In this document: in pieces, positions 37,805-46,133 of the stretch
Numbering within the stretch: the first letter of the stretch is position 1
Layout of the letters: every line of letters starts with the position of its first letter
From: Myxococcus qinghaiensis
Lineage (GTDB): Bacteria > Myxococcota > Myxococcia > Myxococcales > Myxococcaceae
DNA: 64,000 nt
Direction: 5' to 3'
NCBI RefSeq assembly: GCF_024198215.1
Contig: NZ_JAKCFA010000001.1
Location: forward strand, 372,001-436,000
Position numbers and translations under genes: made by a program
The notes under the pieces: model-generated
The model's database searches: none
Seen by the model: the letters and a program-made list of their open reading frames with translations, nothing else
What the model was told of the DNA's origin: nothing

Positions 37805-39739
37805 CTACTGGAGGTTCCAGACGACGGTGCCGGTGCACGTCGTATTGCTGTAGCAGCCGGCGCGAACCTGCACGGTGCCGGACGTGGTGGCGGTGAAGCT
37901 CATGCTGGAGCCCCGTCCGCCGCACGCGTCGTCATTCGCCGCGGACTGGGTGGCGCCGGTGAAGAGGCGCAGGTACGTGTCTCCGGTGAAGGTCGCCCCC
38001 GCGGCGCCGCAGGTGCCCACGGTGAGGACCTGACCCGCGGTGACGGCGATGTCGCGGTTGGTGGTCGCCTGCTGGGCGTGGTTGGTGTTGCTCCCGCTGA
38101 AGGGGAACGAGCCTGACTTCGCGGGCGGTGGCGGCAGTCCGGAGAGCTCCCAGACGACGGTGCCGCCGCAGCTTCCGCTCGAGTAGCAGCCGGCGCGCAC
38201 CTCGTACTCGCCCGCGGTGGTGGCGGTGAAGGTGATGCTGGAGCCTCGTCCTCCGCACGCGTCGTCGTTGGCGGCGACGGAGGCGCCCGAGGGATTGAAG
38301 AGACGCAGGTACGTGTCCCCGGACGTCTTGGCGCCCGTCAGGCCACAGGTGGCCACGGTGAGCTGCTGGCCGGCGGTGAGGGTCAGCCTCTTTTGAGTGG
38401 TGTTCTGCTGCGCGCTGTTGGTGTTGGTGGCGGTGTACGTGAAGGAGTTGGCCGGCGGAGGAGGCTCCTCAGGGGGCGGCTCGCCGTTGCCGTTGGGGTC
38501 GGGGCACCCGGCGGTGGGGAGCGCGCACGTGGGCATGAGCGCGCCCAGGTGGCTGACGACGGCCTGGATGGGCACGCCCCGGTTGGGGCAGTTGGCGCAG
38601 TGGTGCAGCGAGACGACCAGGTGGTCCGAGTAGCCGACCACCGGCGAGCCCGAGGAGCCGCCCTGCGTGTCCGCGTAGTAGCCCACGTCATTGGGGCCGC
38701 CGGATTGGCAGGCCGCCTCGTTCAGGCTGTAGACCTCCGCGAAGCCGGACTCGTCGTGGGAGTCCGTCGAGGTGACGGCGATCATCTTGCCGTAGCCCGC
38801 CGGGTGCTGGGGGACGTAGATGCGCTCGTTCACCACCGCGCCCGCGCCGCGCAGCTGGAGATAGCCGAAGCTGCGCGTGGGATTCACGGCGAGCCGCACC
38901 AGCGCGTAGTCGCGAGGCGCGTCCGCCTGGACCAGCGTGCCGCCGGAGATGACGTGGCCCGGACAGCCGAACCAGCTCCCGCAGCTCGTGGCACAGGTGG
39001 CGCCCTCGGCCATGAACTCGAAGTCGGTGTTCTGCGCATCGCTGGCGGTGCCGATGCAGTGCTGGTTCGTGAGCACGTGGCCCTGGCTGCCCACCAGCCA
39101 GCCGGTGCACGCGCTGGAGCCGCCGATGAGCAGGCGCGCCACGGGACGGGCGCGGCCGTAGACGGTCGGCTCGCTGGTGGCGTAGCAGGGCGCCCAGCGG
39201 GAGTCGTCCGGACCACACAAGGCCTTGTCCAGCTCGGACGTGAAGCCCTTCTCCGCGTTGGTGTAGCCGCGCGCGAAGCGGTCGATGGTGTAGCCGTGCC
39301 GGTTCAGGATGCCCCGGCGCTCCGAGGAGTCCTGGCTGTGCAGCTCGATGATGGCCGTGTCACCGGGGATGTGCATGGCCCAGAAGCCGTCGCGCGCCCC
39401 CGGGTACGTGCCGTCATACCGCCTGGAGCGCGTGCCATCCGGCGAGCGCACCACGACGAAGTCTCCTTCCTCCAGTTCCAGCCGCTCGAAGTGCGCGGCG
39501 ATGTACGCGGCTCCCTCGTGGGTGATGACGTCGGTGTGGAGCGGCCCGCTCCGCGCACGCAGTGAGGTCGAGGCATAGGGGTGCGCCGACTCGAAGCGCC
39601 GGTGCACGTCCTCTCCGACCTTCGTGGCGCGCTGGGAGGCGGGGGATGCCGCCACCTCGCACACGGGTGCCGAGGCCAGCGCGGTCGGCACGCCGGATAT
39701 CAGCGCGACGACGAGGCCTGCGAGCTGGATTCGTTTCAT
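37805..39739 (-). CDS. Secreted trypsin-like serine protease with two C-terminal PPC-like domains
   Basis: 644 residues from the ATG at 39739 (AGGAG 5 nt upstream). Signal peptide about 1-23 ending ALA-SA. The chymotrypsin-fold triad is His227 (NQHC), Asp277 (APRDYAL) and Ser363 in GGSSGSP. A Pro-rich hinge (GEPPPEEPPPP) leads to two similar domains of about 95 residues, each with DTYLRLF and ANDDACGGRGSS, like bacterial pre-peptidase C-terminal domains that are often trimmed after secretion. It probably digests prey or matrix protein. Several Cys pairs fit an extracellular protein. Confidence 0.9.
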   Translation of the reverse strand: MKRIQLAGLVVALISGVPTALASAPVCEVAASPASQRATKVGEDVHRRFESAHPYASTSLRARSGPLHTDVITHEGAAYIAAHFERLELEEGDFVVVRSPDGTRSRRYDGTYPGARDGFWAMHIPGDTAIIELHSQDSSERRGILNRHGYTIDRFARGYTNAEKGFTSELDKALCGPDDSRWAPCYATSEPTVYGRARPVARLLIGGSSACTGWLVGSQGHVLTNQHCIGTASDAQNTDFEFMAEGATCATSCGSWFGCPGHVISGGTLVQADAPRDYALVRLAVNPTRSFGYLQLRGAGAVVNERIYVPQHPAGYGKMIAVTSTDSHDESGFAEVYSLNEAACQSGGPNDVGYYADTQGGSSGSPVVGYSDHLVVSLHHCANCPNRGVPIQAVVSHLGALMPTCALPTAGCPDPNGNGEPPPEEPPPPANSFTYTATNTNSAQQNTTQKRLTLTAGQQLTVATCGLTGAKTSGDTYLRLFNPSGASVAANDDACGGRGSSITFTATTAGEYEVRAGCYSSGSCGGTVVWELSGLPPPPAKSGSFPFSGSNTNHAQQATTNRDIAVTAGQVLTVGTCGAAGATFTGDTYLRLFTGATQSAANDDACGGRGSSMSFTATTSGTVQVRAGCYSNTTCTGTVVWNLQ

Positions 39740-40075
39740 CTGTTCTCCTGCGGGAATGGGGCTTCGCAGCTGAAGCTGCACCGCTGGTTATACCGACCCT
39801 CCCCGGGGGCCCCTCGTCGCTGTTGTTAACCCGGTTGCAGGAGCGAGGGGGATGTGTGGGGCGGGTGGCGTTTGGGATGGGGAAGGGTTTGGGATGCGGA
39901 AAGGACACCGCCTCGCGGGGAGGGCGGCCGGCGGGAGGCCCGTCTGATTTCACACGGAGCGCGATTGTTGCCGCCGGGTTGTGTGCGAGCCGGCAGGGGG
40001 AGCGGCCGAAATGACGCAAGGAGAGGCGGGGAGTCGGCCCCGAGTGGGGGCGAAGCCGTCTAGACTCCGGGGGGC
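39740..40075. other. 336-bp intergenic region between divergent genes
   Basis: Holds the ribosome-binding site of the protease gene (AGGAG) and very G-rich sequence before the long repeat-protein gene. No hairpin terminator and no convincing promoter was found; a TATAAC-like -10 for the protease at about 39788 has no -35. Confidence 0.4.
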
Positions 40076-43000
40076 ATGGCGGAAAAGCTCGGAGCGATTC
40101 TGGTCCGCAAGGGCCTCCTCACGCAGGCGCAGGTCGACGAGGCCCTGAAGGCCCAGCTCATCTACGGTGGGCGGCTGGGCTCCATCCTCGTCGAGCTGGA
40201 GTTCCTGGACATCGACACGCTGGCGATGGTGCTGGGGGAGCAGACGCGCTACCCGGTGGCCCAGGAGGCCGACTTCGAGGCCGTCACCGACGCGACGCTG
40301 ACGTTGCTGCCGGCGGCGCTCGCGGAGAAGCACCTGGCCTTCCCGCTGGCCCAGGAGGGGCGCCGGCTGAAGGTGGCGATGTCGAGCCCCTTCGAAATCC
40401 AGCACACGGACGCGCTGGGGTTCATCACGGGCCTGCGAATCCTCCCGCACATCACTCCCGAGCTGCGGCTGTTCCAATACCAGGCGCAGCGCTACGGCAT
40501 CCGGCGCGAGTCGCGCTCCATGAGCATGGGCATGGCGCGGCGCGCGGCGCAGCCTCGGGGCGCGGCGGCTCCTCAGGCACCGGCGCGAGTGATGGTTCCG
40601 CTGCCCGACGTGGCTCCGCCTCCGGCGCCCGTGCGCGCGGAACCGGGCACGGAGGGAATCTTCGGAGGGCTGGCGCCCGGACAGTTCCTGAGCGACGACG
40701 CCGAGGACGTGGCGGCGGAGGACGTGCAGTGGAGCGCGTCGAGCGCACCCGTGGCGGAGAATCCGGGCGACGGGTTGGAGCCTCGTGGGAGCGCTGGGCC
40801 CGAGGCGGGGCCTCCGGTGCTGGCGCCCGCGGGGGCGGCGAGGCCCGCGGGGCCACCGCAGCTCGTCTCCGTGGACGCGGCGCGGGGGATGGCGCGACAG
40901 GAGGGGCCACCCCGGCTCGCGCCGACGCAGCCGCCTCGGTTGGCGCCGCCCGTGATGTCTCCCTCGCTGGAGGCTCCGGAGGAGATTGAACCCGAGGAGG
41001 AGTTCGAGGCGGCGGAGGAGATCGACCCCACCGAGGAGCTGGAGTTGGTGGACACCGAGGAGGTGCTCGAGGGCGTCATGGAGGAGGTGGTGGAGCCTCC
41101 CGCGCCGCGCAGTCCGGTGTTCGCGGGGCAGGGCGCTTCGGTGGCGGACGGGGCTGGCGCGAGTCCATCGCAGCCGCCCGGAATGGTGACGCGGCAGTCG
41201 GGAGGGCAGTGGTCTCCGCACCAGCCGCCTGGGTTGAATCGGGCGCCAGGGGCGGGTGGTGGAGCGCCGCCTCCGCCTGGAAGTGCTGGGGCGAGGCCTC
41301 CTCCGTCGGTCGTGGGGCCACCGGGTCTGGCTGGGGCGGTTCGGCCTGGCGTCGGTGATGCGCTGGTCATGGGGGCTCCGGGTGGGCCAGGGGCGTCGCG
41401 GCCTGGCGTCGGTGATGCGTCGGTGGCGGGGGCTTCGGGTGCGTCTGGAGCGCCGTCAGGTGTCCCCGCGAATGCCGGGGCCGTTCGGCCTGGACAGTTC
41501 TCCGAGCAGGCTGTGTCCATGTCGGGCGCGGTGCCTCCGGGGATGGTCGGCCCTGGTGGCAGGCCTCCTTCGGGGACGGGGTTGCCCTCGGTGCCGCAAG
41601 GCCCGGGTGCTCGGCCTCCTCCAGGAGCAGCCATGGCGTCGGCTCCGGGGCTCCAGGGAATGATGCCTCCGGCTGCTCGTCCACCGTCGGCCACGGGGAC
41701 TCCTGCTATCGCGGGACCCGTGCCGCCCGGAATGGCGAGTACGCGGCCTTCCAGTGCTGGCCTTTCCCCGGTGCAGGGGACGGTTCCACCGGGAATGGCG
41801 GGAGCACGGCCTCCGTCGAGCGCGGGGATGCCGCCGGTGCAGGGGCCTGCTGGTGCCCCCGGGACGCCTGGGCCTCAAGGGCCCGTGCCGCCAGGGATGA
41901 TGGGAGCACGGCCTCCATCGAGCGCGGGGATACCACCAGCACCGGTGCCCGCTAGCGCTCCCGGTGTGTCGGGTCCGCAAGGCCCCGTGCCGCCGGGGAT
42001 GATCGGCGCACGGCCTCCGTCGAGCGCGGGGACGCCGTCGGTGCAGGGCCCTCCGGGGCCTGCTGGCGCGGGTGCTCCTTTGGGGCAAGGCCAGGTGCCG
42101 CCAGGGATGGCGGGGGCACGTCCTCCGACTGGTGTTCCTGGTGGGCCTCCAGGACCGGTTGGCGCGCAGGTTCCGCCGGGCCTGACGGGTGCACGGCCTC
42201 CGTCGAGCACGGGCATACCGGGGGCACCGGGTGCTGTCGGCGTGGGTGGTCCGATGGCATCGGGACCGCAAGGTCCTGTGCCGCCAGGGATGATGGGAGC
42301 ACGGCCTCCGTCGAGCGCGGGAACGATTCCCTCGGTGTCAGGTCCGCAGGGACCTGTTCCTCCGGGGATGGTGCGACCTCTCGCGGGGCCAGGACCGCAA
42401 GGCTCGGTTCCGCCGGGCGCACGGCCTTCGAGCTCGGGGATGCCCGCGGTGTCGGGTGCCCCTGGCGCGGTGCCTCCAGGAATGGCGGGAGCGAGGCCTC
42501 CTTCGGGAACGGGCCTTCCCGTGGCGCCGGGTCCTCAAGGAGGACCTCCTGGGCCGAGTGTGGCAGCGGGAGGGCGACCGGCCTTGGCGGGGAGTGGTCC
42601 CATGGGGCCGCCACCTCCGGGCAACCAGCGTCCGCCGCAGGCTGGCGTTCCACCGCACATGCCAGCGGGAGCCGTTCCGTCCGTGCCTCCGCCTGGAGGC
42701 GCTGGTTTTCAGCCGCCGGGCATGGCGCCGAAGGGCGTGCCTCCTTCCGTGGGAGCGCCCCCTGCAGTGGTGGCTCAACCCAACTCGGCACCGACGCCCC
42801 CGCGCGGGACCGACGTCGTCACTCCAGAGTCCCCTGGTGAGCGGGCTCCGCTCGATGCCGAGCGGCCTGGCGAATCGCGATTGGCAACGGAGTCTGTTCC
42901 TCGGATGGAGGACACGACGTCCGGCTTCCCACACGTCGCGGGTGAAGGAGATGTCGGCCTTCCGTCGCCCTCTGTCTCGGACAACGGCCTTGCCGGAACG

Positions 43001-45904
43001 CGCGAAGGCCGAGTGACGGATGCGCCCGGGTCTTGGAGCGCGCTGAGTGAGGGAAGCTCATTCGCTGCCGCCGCCGCGGTTGTCTCCGAGCGTGAAGGCA
43101 GTGAAGCGGGCGTGACGACGGAAGCATCAGCGTCATGGAGCATCGAGAGCGAAGTGGGAGCGCCCGAGGTCGCTGCCTCCTCGGTTGCGCCTCGTGAGGA
43201 GAACAAGCCCACGTCGACGTCGTGGAGCATCACCCGTGAAACGAGTGCGGCTGAACTCGATGCGCTGGCGGTTGTCGCGCGTGAAGCCGTGAAGAAAGCG
43301 TCCGCGTCGTGGAGCATCGCGAATGAAGCGGATTCGGTTGATGCCGACGCGTCGGTGGTTGCTTCGCGCGAAGAAGCGAAGCCCCCGTCCCCAATGTGGA
43401 GCATCATCCGTGAACCGATTGGGGCCGAGGTCTCCTCGCTGGGGATTTCAGCGCGTGAGGAGGCTGCGACGCCAGGAAACATCGCCAGCGAGGCCGGCGC
43501 GCCCGATGTCGATGTCGCGATGGTTGCCTCGACTGAAGACGTGACGGACGCGCCCTCTCCGTGGCGCCTCGCGAGCGAAGGAACTCTGCTCGATGCCGCG
43601 TCAGTGCCTGTCACGACCGAAGGTCCTGCCCCAGTTGTCGCGGCTGAATCGTCCGTGTCGTCGGATGGCCGTGAGGGTCTCGCACCCGAAGGTGCTGCCG
43701 GGCTGCCAGAAGAGGTGCACGGGGGCGCTGCGTTCGAGCAGCCCGTTTCGACTGCATCCGCGACGGCTGTCGAGCAGCGCGCGGTGGTCGCGAATCCAGA
43801 AGTCCTGAGTCCCGCGCTGGCTCATGAGGCAACCGCGGTCACGTCGGTCGAGAGTGAGACACTCTCTCCGGCCGGTTTGCTCGCCGCCGAGGTTCCCCTC
43901 GCGACAGATGCGAGCTCAACCAAAGTCACCAGCTCCGAGACAGCGTCAACGCGCGGTGTGGACTCCTCCGAGACCACTCCGTCAAGTGACGTCCTGGTCT
44001 CCAAGGTCGAGACGGTCGACGCCAGCACGACCACAAGTGCCGCATCCGAAGAGCCCACCACGCTGCTGATTGCTTCGAGCGAAGCGCCGCCATCCCAGAC
44101 CGCGACCGTCGAGCTTGGCGCGTTGACGGAAGACACCAGCGAGCACGTCTCGTCCGGGACAGCAGGGACCTCGACCGACAGCGCGCACGTTGCTCCTCAA
44201 GCGTCTCCAGAAGGAGCGGCATCCGAAGTCGCAGCGCCCGAGGCTCAGGACCCAGGCACCTCTACAGAGCCAGCGTCCGCGCACGCAGGACCACCGTTGT
44301 CAGTGGAGCAGGGCGAGGGACTGCTTCAATCAAGTCCACGAGGCGCGACGTCCACGGACTCGTTGGGCACGGCGGAATCGTCCGACGTGAATCCGTCCCC
44401 AACGAGCGAGCAGCCCACCTCCGCCACGGAGTCGACGACCGTCGCCTACCTGGACCTGAGCGCCGAATTCGCTTCGACGCTTGATGCCAGTCCCACGGAT
44501 TCAGCGGACTCCACTCACGACGCGCAAGGCTCCAGTTCCACGAACGAAGGTGAGCCCTGGAAGCTCGTGAGGTCCGCGTCGAGTCACACAGGTCGTGCCC
44601 ACGAACAGCACGAGCCCACCACGTCGGACGCAACCCCTCAGCCGAAGGGCCTCACGGCTGACGAGGACGTCAGCGAGGCGCTCGAACTGGAAGCCGCCGG
44701 CACCATGCTCGCGTCGCATGGCGAGCCGTCTTCACACGCTGGAGCCACGGCTCAGCGCGGTTCCGACACGTCGCCCACCGCGGTGGCCTCCGATTCCGCG
44801 AGCAGCCTTCCGTCTGTCACCGCCAGGGATTCGGAGTCACCCGACCTCCAGCACTCCAGCGCACCCGGAGGCACGGAGTCCGTCTCTACCGCTCGCGACG
44901 ACGTCTCAGAAGAAGCCAGACCGTCGTCCCCCCTCGCCACGGAAGCGCAGGCGCCCACGGAGGCCACCGTCGTCTCACTGGACGCGGTCCGTGCGGCGAA
45001 CGCGGAGTCCGCGGGTGCCCTCATCCCTGGGCCGTCCGAGTACACGACGCCCGTGCCCCCCGAGCCGGCACCTCGACCCGCTGCCACGCGGCGCGCGCCC
45101 ATCGAACTCGATGATCTGCCCGCCACGGATGACGCGCCCATGCAGCTCGCGTCGACCTGGGAGTTCGTGGGGTGGCAGGGCTCCGATGGCAACGGCACCA
45201 TCGGTCATGTCGCGGAGAGCACGTGGGATGACCGCGCGGTGGACCTCGACGGCACGGCGTCTCGCGCGGCGCCGGCGGGAGCCTCCGCGAGTGAGCTGCC
45301 CCTCGCCTCCGCCTGGGACTTCATCCAGCAGCCCTGGCAGCCCCAGGCCCGCGAGCAGTCGGAGGCGCTGACCGCGCTCCTGGCCGCGTCGGATGCCCCC
45401 ACGGGGACGGGAAGCGAGGGCCCTGCGGTGTCGGCGGAGCAGGTGCTCACGGCCCTGGAGGATGTGGGAACGCAGGGCGTGCTCGGCAAGGTGCTGCTCG
45501 CGTACTGCGCCGGACGCTTCCAGCGGGCCTTCCTGCTCGGCGAGAGCTTCGGGCTCGTGCGCGTGGGGCATGCCTGGGGACCGGGAAGCGACAGCCCCCA
45601 GGTCTCCGCGCTCAAGGTGGACCTGGAGGCACCCTCGCTCCTGATGTCCTCATTGGGGCAGCTCGGGCCCAGCAGCTTCGACACGCCTTCGTGCGCCCAG
45701 GACGAGGCCATCTTCTCCGCGCTCGGCGGCCCCTCGTCGCGCCTGCTCGTCATGCCCATTCGCGCCCGGGGGCGCCCCGTGGCCTTCGTCATCGCGGACT
45801 CGGGTGGCGAGCCCGTGGACACCACGACGCTCGATGAGCTGACGCGCGTGTCCGCCAAGGCCTCGGAGGTCTACGACCGTCTCCCTGCGTCACGCGCGGA
45901 CTGA
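40076..45904 (+). CDS. 1942-residue MshEN-domain protein with long repeat regions and C-terminal globular domain
   Basis: Residues 1-150 are an MshEN/GspE-N type domain: KLGAILVRKGLLT-x-AQVDEALKAQ and GRLGSILVELEFLD, which in this family can bind c-di-GMP. No ATPase domain follows. Residues 430-905 are Pro/Gly-rich repeats of GP(Q)GPVPPGM(M/A)GARPPSSAG. Residues 960-1160 hold four copies of a 38-residue unit centred on SWSI. Residues 1160-1780 are acidic Ser/Thr/Glu-rich and probably disordered. Residues 1785-1942 are globular and GAF-like (LTALEDVGTQGVLGKVLL to RPVAFVIADSGG). It looks like a cytosolic scaffold with a signalling head and a sensor tail, possibly for motility or polarity. The function is inferred. 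Confidence 0.8.
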   Translation: MAEKLGAILVRKGLLTQAQVDEALKAQLIYGGRLGSILVELEFLDIDTLAMVLGEQTRYPVAQEADFEAVTDATLTLLPAALAEKHLAFPLAQEGRRLKVAMSSPFEIQHTDALGFITGLRILPHITPELRLFQYQAQRYGIRRESRSMSMGMARRAAQPRGAAAPQAPARVMVPLPDVAPPPAPVRAEPGTEGIFGGLAPGQFLSDDAEDVAAEDVQWSASSAPVAENPGDGLEPRGSAGPEAGPPVLAPAGAARPAGPPQLVSVDAARGMARQEGPPRLAPTQPPRLAPPVMSPSLEAPEEIEPEEEFEAAEEIDPTEELELVDTEEVLEGVMEEVVEPPAPRSPVFAGQGASVADGAGASPSQPPGMVTRQSGGQWSPHQPPGLNRAPGAGGGAPPPPGSAGARPPPSVVGPPGLAGAVRPGVGDALVMGAPGGPGASRPGVGDASVAGASGASGAPSGVPANAGAVRPGQFSEQAVSMSGAVPPGMVGPGGRPPSGTGLPSVPQGPGARPPPGAAMASAPGLQGMMPPAARPPSATGTPAIAGPVPPGMASTRPSSAGLSPVQGTVPPGMAGARPPSSAGMPPVQGPAGAPGTPGPQGPVPPGMMGARPPSSAGIPPAPVPASAPGVSGPQGPVPPGMIGARPPSSAGTPSVQGPPGPAGAGAPLGQGQVPPGMAGARPPTGVPGGPPGPVGAQVPPGLTGARPPSSTGIPGAPGAVGVGGPMASGPQGPVPPGMMGARPPSSAGTIPSVSGPQGPVPPGMVRPLAGPGPQGSVPPGARPSSSGMPAVSGAPGAVPPGMAGARPPSGTGLPVAPGPQGGPPGPSVAAGGRPALAGSGPMGPPPPGNQRPPQAGVPPHMPAGAVPSVPPPGGAGFQPPGMAPKGVPPSVGAPPAVVAQPNSAPTPPRGTDVVTPESPGERAPLDAERPGESRLATESVPRMEDTTSGFPHVAGEGDVGLPSPSVSDNGLAGTREGRVTDAPGSWSALSEGSSFAAAAAVVSEREGSEAGVTTEASASWSIESEVGAPEVAASSVAPREENKPTSTSWSITRETSAAELDALAVVAREAVKKASASWSIANEADSVDADASVVASREEAKPPSPMWSIIREPIGAEVSSLGISAREEAATPGNIASEAGAPDVDVAMVASTEDVTDAPSPWRLASEGTLLDAASVPVTTEGPAPVVAAESSVSSDGREGLAPEGAAGLPEEVHGGAAFEQPVSTASATAVEQRAVVANPEVLSPALAHEATAVTSVESETLSPAGLLAAEVPLATDASSTKVTSSETASTRGVDSSETTPSSDVLVSKVETVDASTTTSAASEEPTTLLIASSEAPPSQTATVELGALTEDTSEHVSSGTAGTSTDSAHVAPQASPEGAASEVAAPEAQDPGTSTEPASAHAGPPLSVEQGEGLLQSSPRGATSTDSLGTAESSDVNPSPTSEQPTSATESTTVAYLDLSAEFASTLDASPTDSADSTHDAQGSSSTNEGEPWKLVRSASSHTGRAHEQHEPTTSDATPQPKGLTADEDVSEALELEAAGTMLASHGEPSSHAGATAQRGSDTSPTAVASDSASSLPSVTARDSESPDLQHSSAPGGTESVSTARDDVSEEARPSSPLATEAQAPTEATVVSLDAVRAANAESAGALIPGPSEYTTPVPPEPAPRPAATRRAPIELDDLPATDDAPMQLASTWEFVGWQGSDGNGTIGHVAESTWDDRAVDLDGTASRAAPAGASASELPLASAWDFIQQPWQPQAREQSEALTALLAASDAPTGTGSEGPAVSAEQVLTALEDVGTQGVLGKVLLAYCAGRFQRAFLLGESFGLVRVGHAWGPGSDSPQVSALKVDLEAPSLLMSSLGQLGPSSFDTPSCAQDEAIFSALGGPSSRLLVMPIRARGRPVAFVIADSGGEPVDTTTLDELTRVSAKASEVYDRLPASRAD
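41690..42545 (+). repeat. Degenerate tandem DNA repeats coding the VPPGM-GARPPSS units
   Basis: At least nine copies of a unit coding VPPGM-x-GARPPSS, with near-identical blocks such as GGAGCACGGCCTCC(A/G)TCGAGCGCGGG at about 41808, 41906, 42010 and 42298. Units are about 80-120 bp, in frame. This is recombination-prone DNA, likely to vary in copy number between strains. Confidence 0.85.
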
Positions 45905-46133
45905 GCTGAGCGGTGGCGCGGCGCGTGGTCCGTCATCCACGGGCCTCGCGCTCCCACCGGGTCGTCCCGCCACTCCCGACGAAGCGTTCATCCTGACACC
46001 GGGCCTGTCGGCCACGGACTGTCGGCCCGCGTGTCTGTGCTTGGATGCGCCCGCCGGGACGGCGGACTTGCGTTCCCTGGCATGGCGGTCCTGAACAACG
46101 CATCGAGACGAACCAGAGAGGCGGAGACGCACG

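Noticed and set aside
41690..42545. Regular repeats read as a CRISPR array
   Set aside because: They code in frame for VPPGM-GARPPSS units inside one long gene. Repeats and spacers are not constant in length and no cas gene is near.
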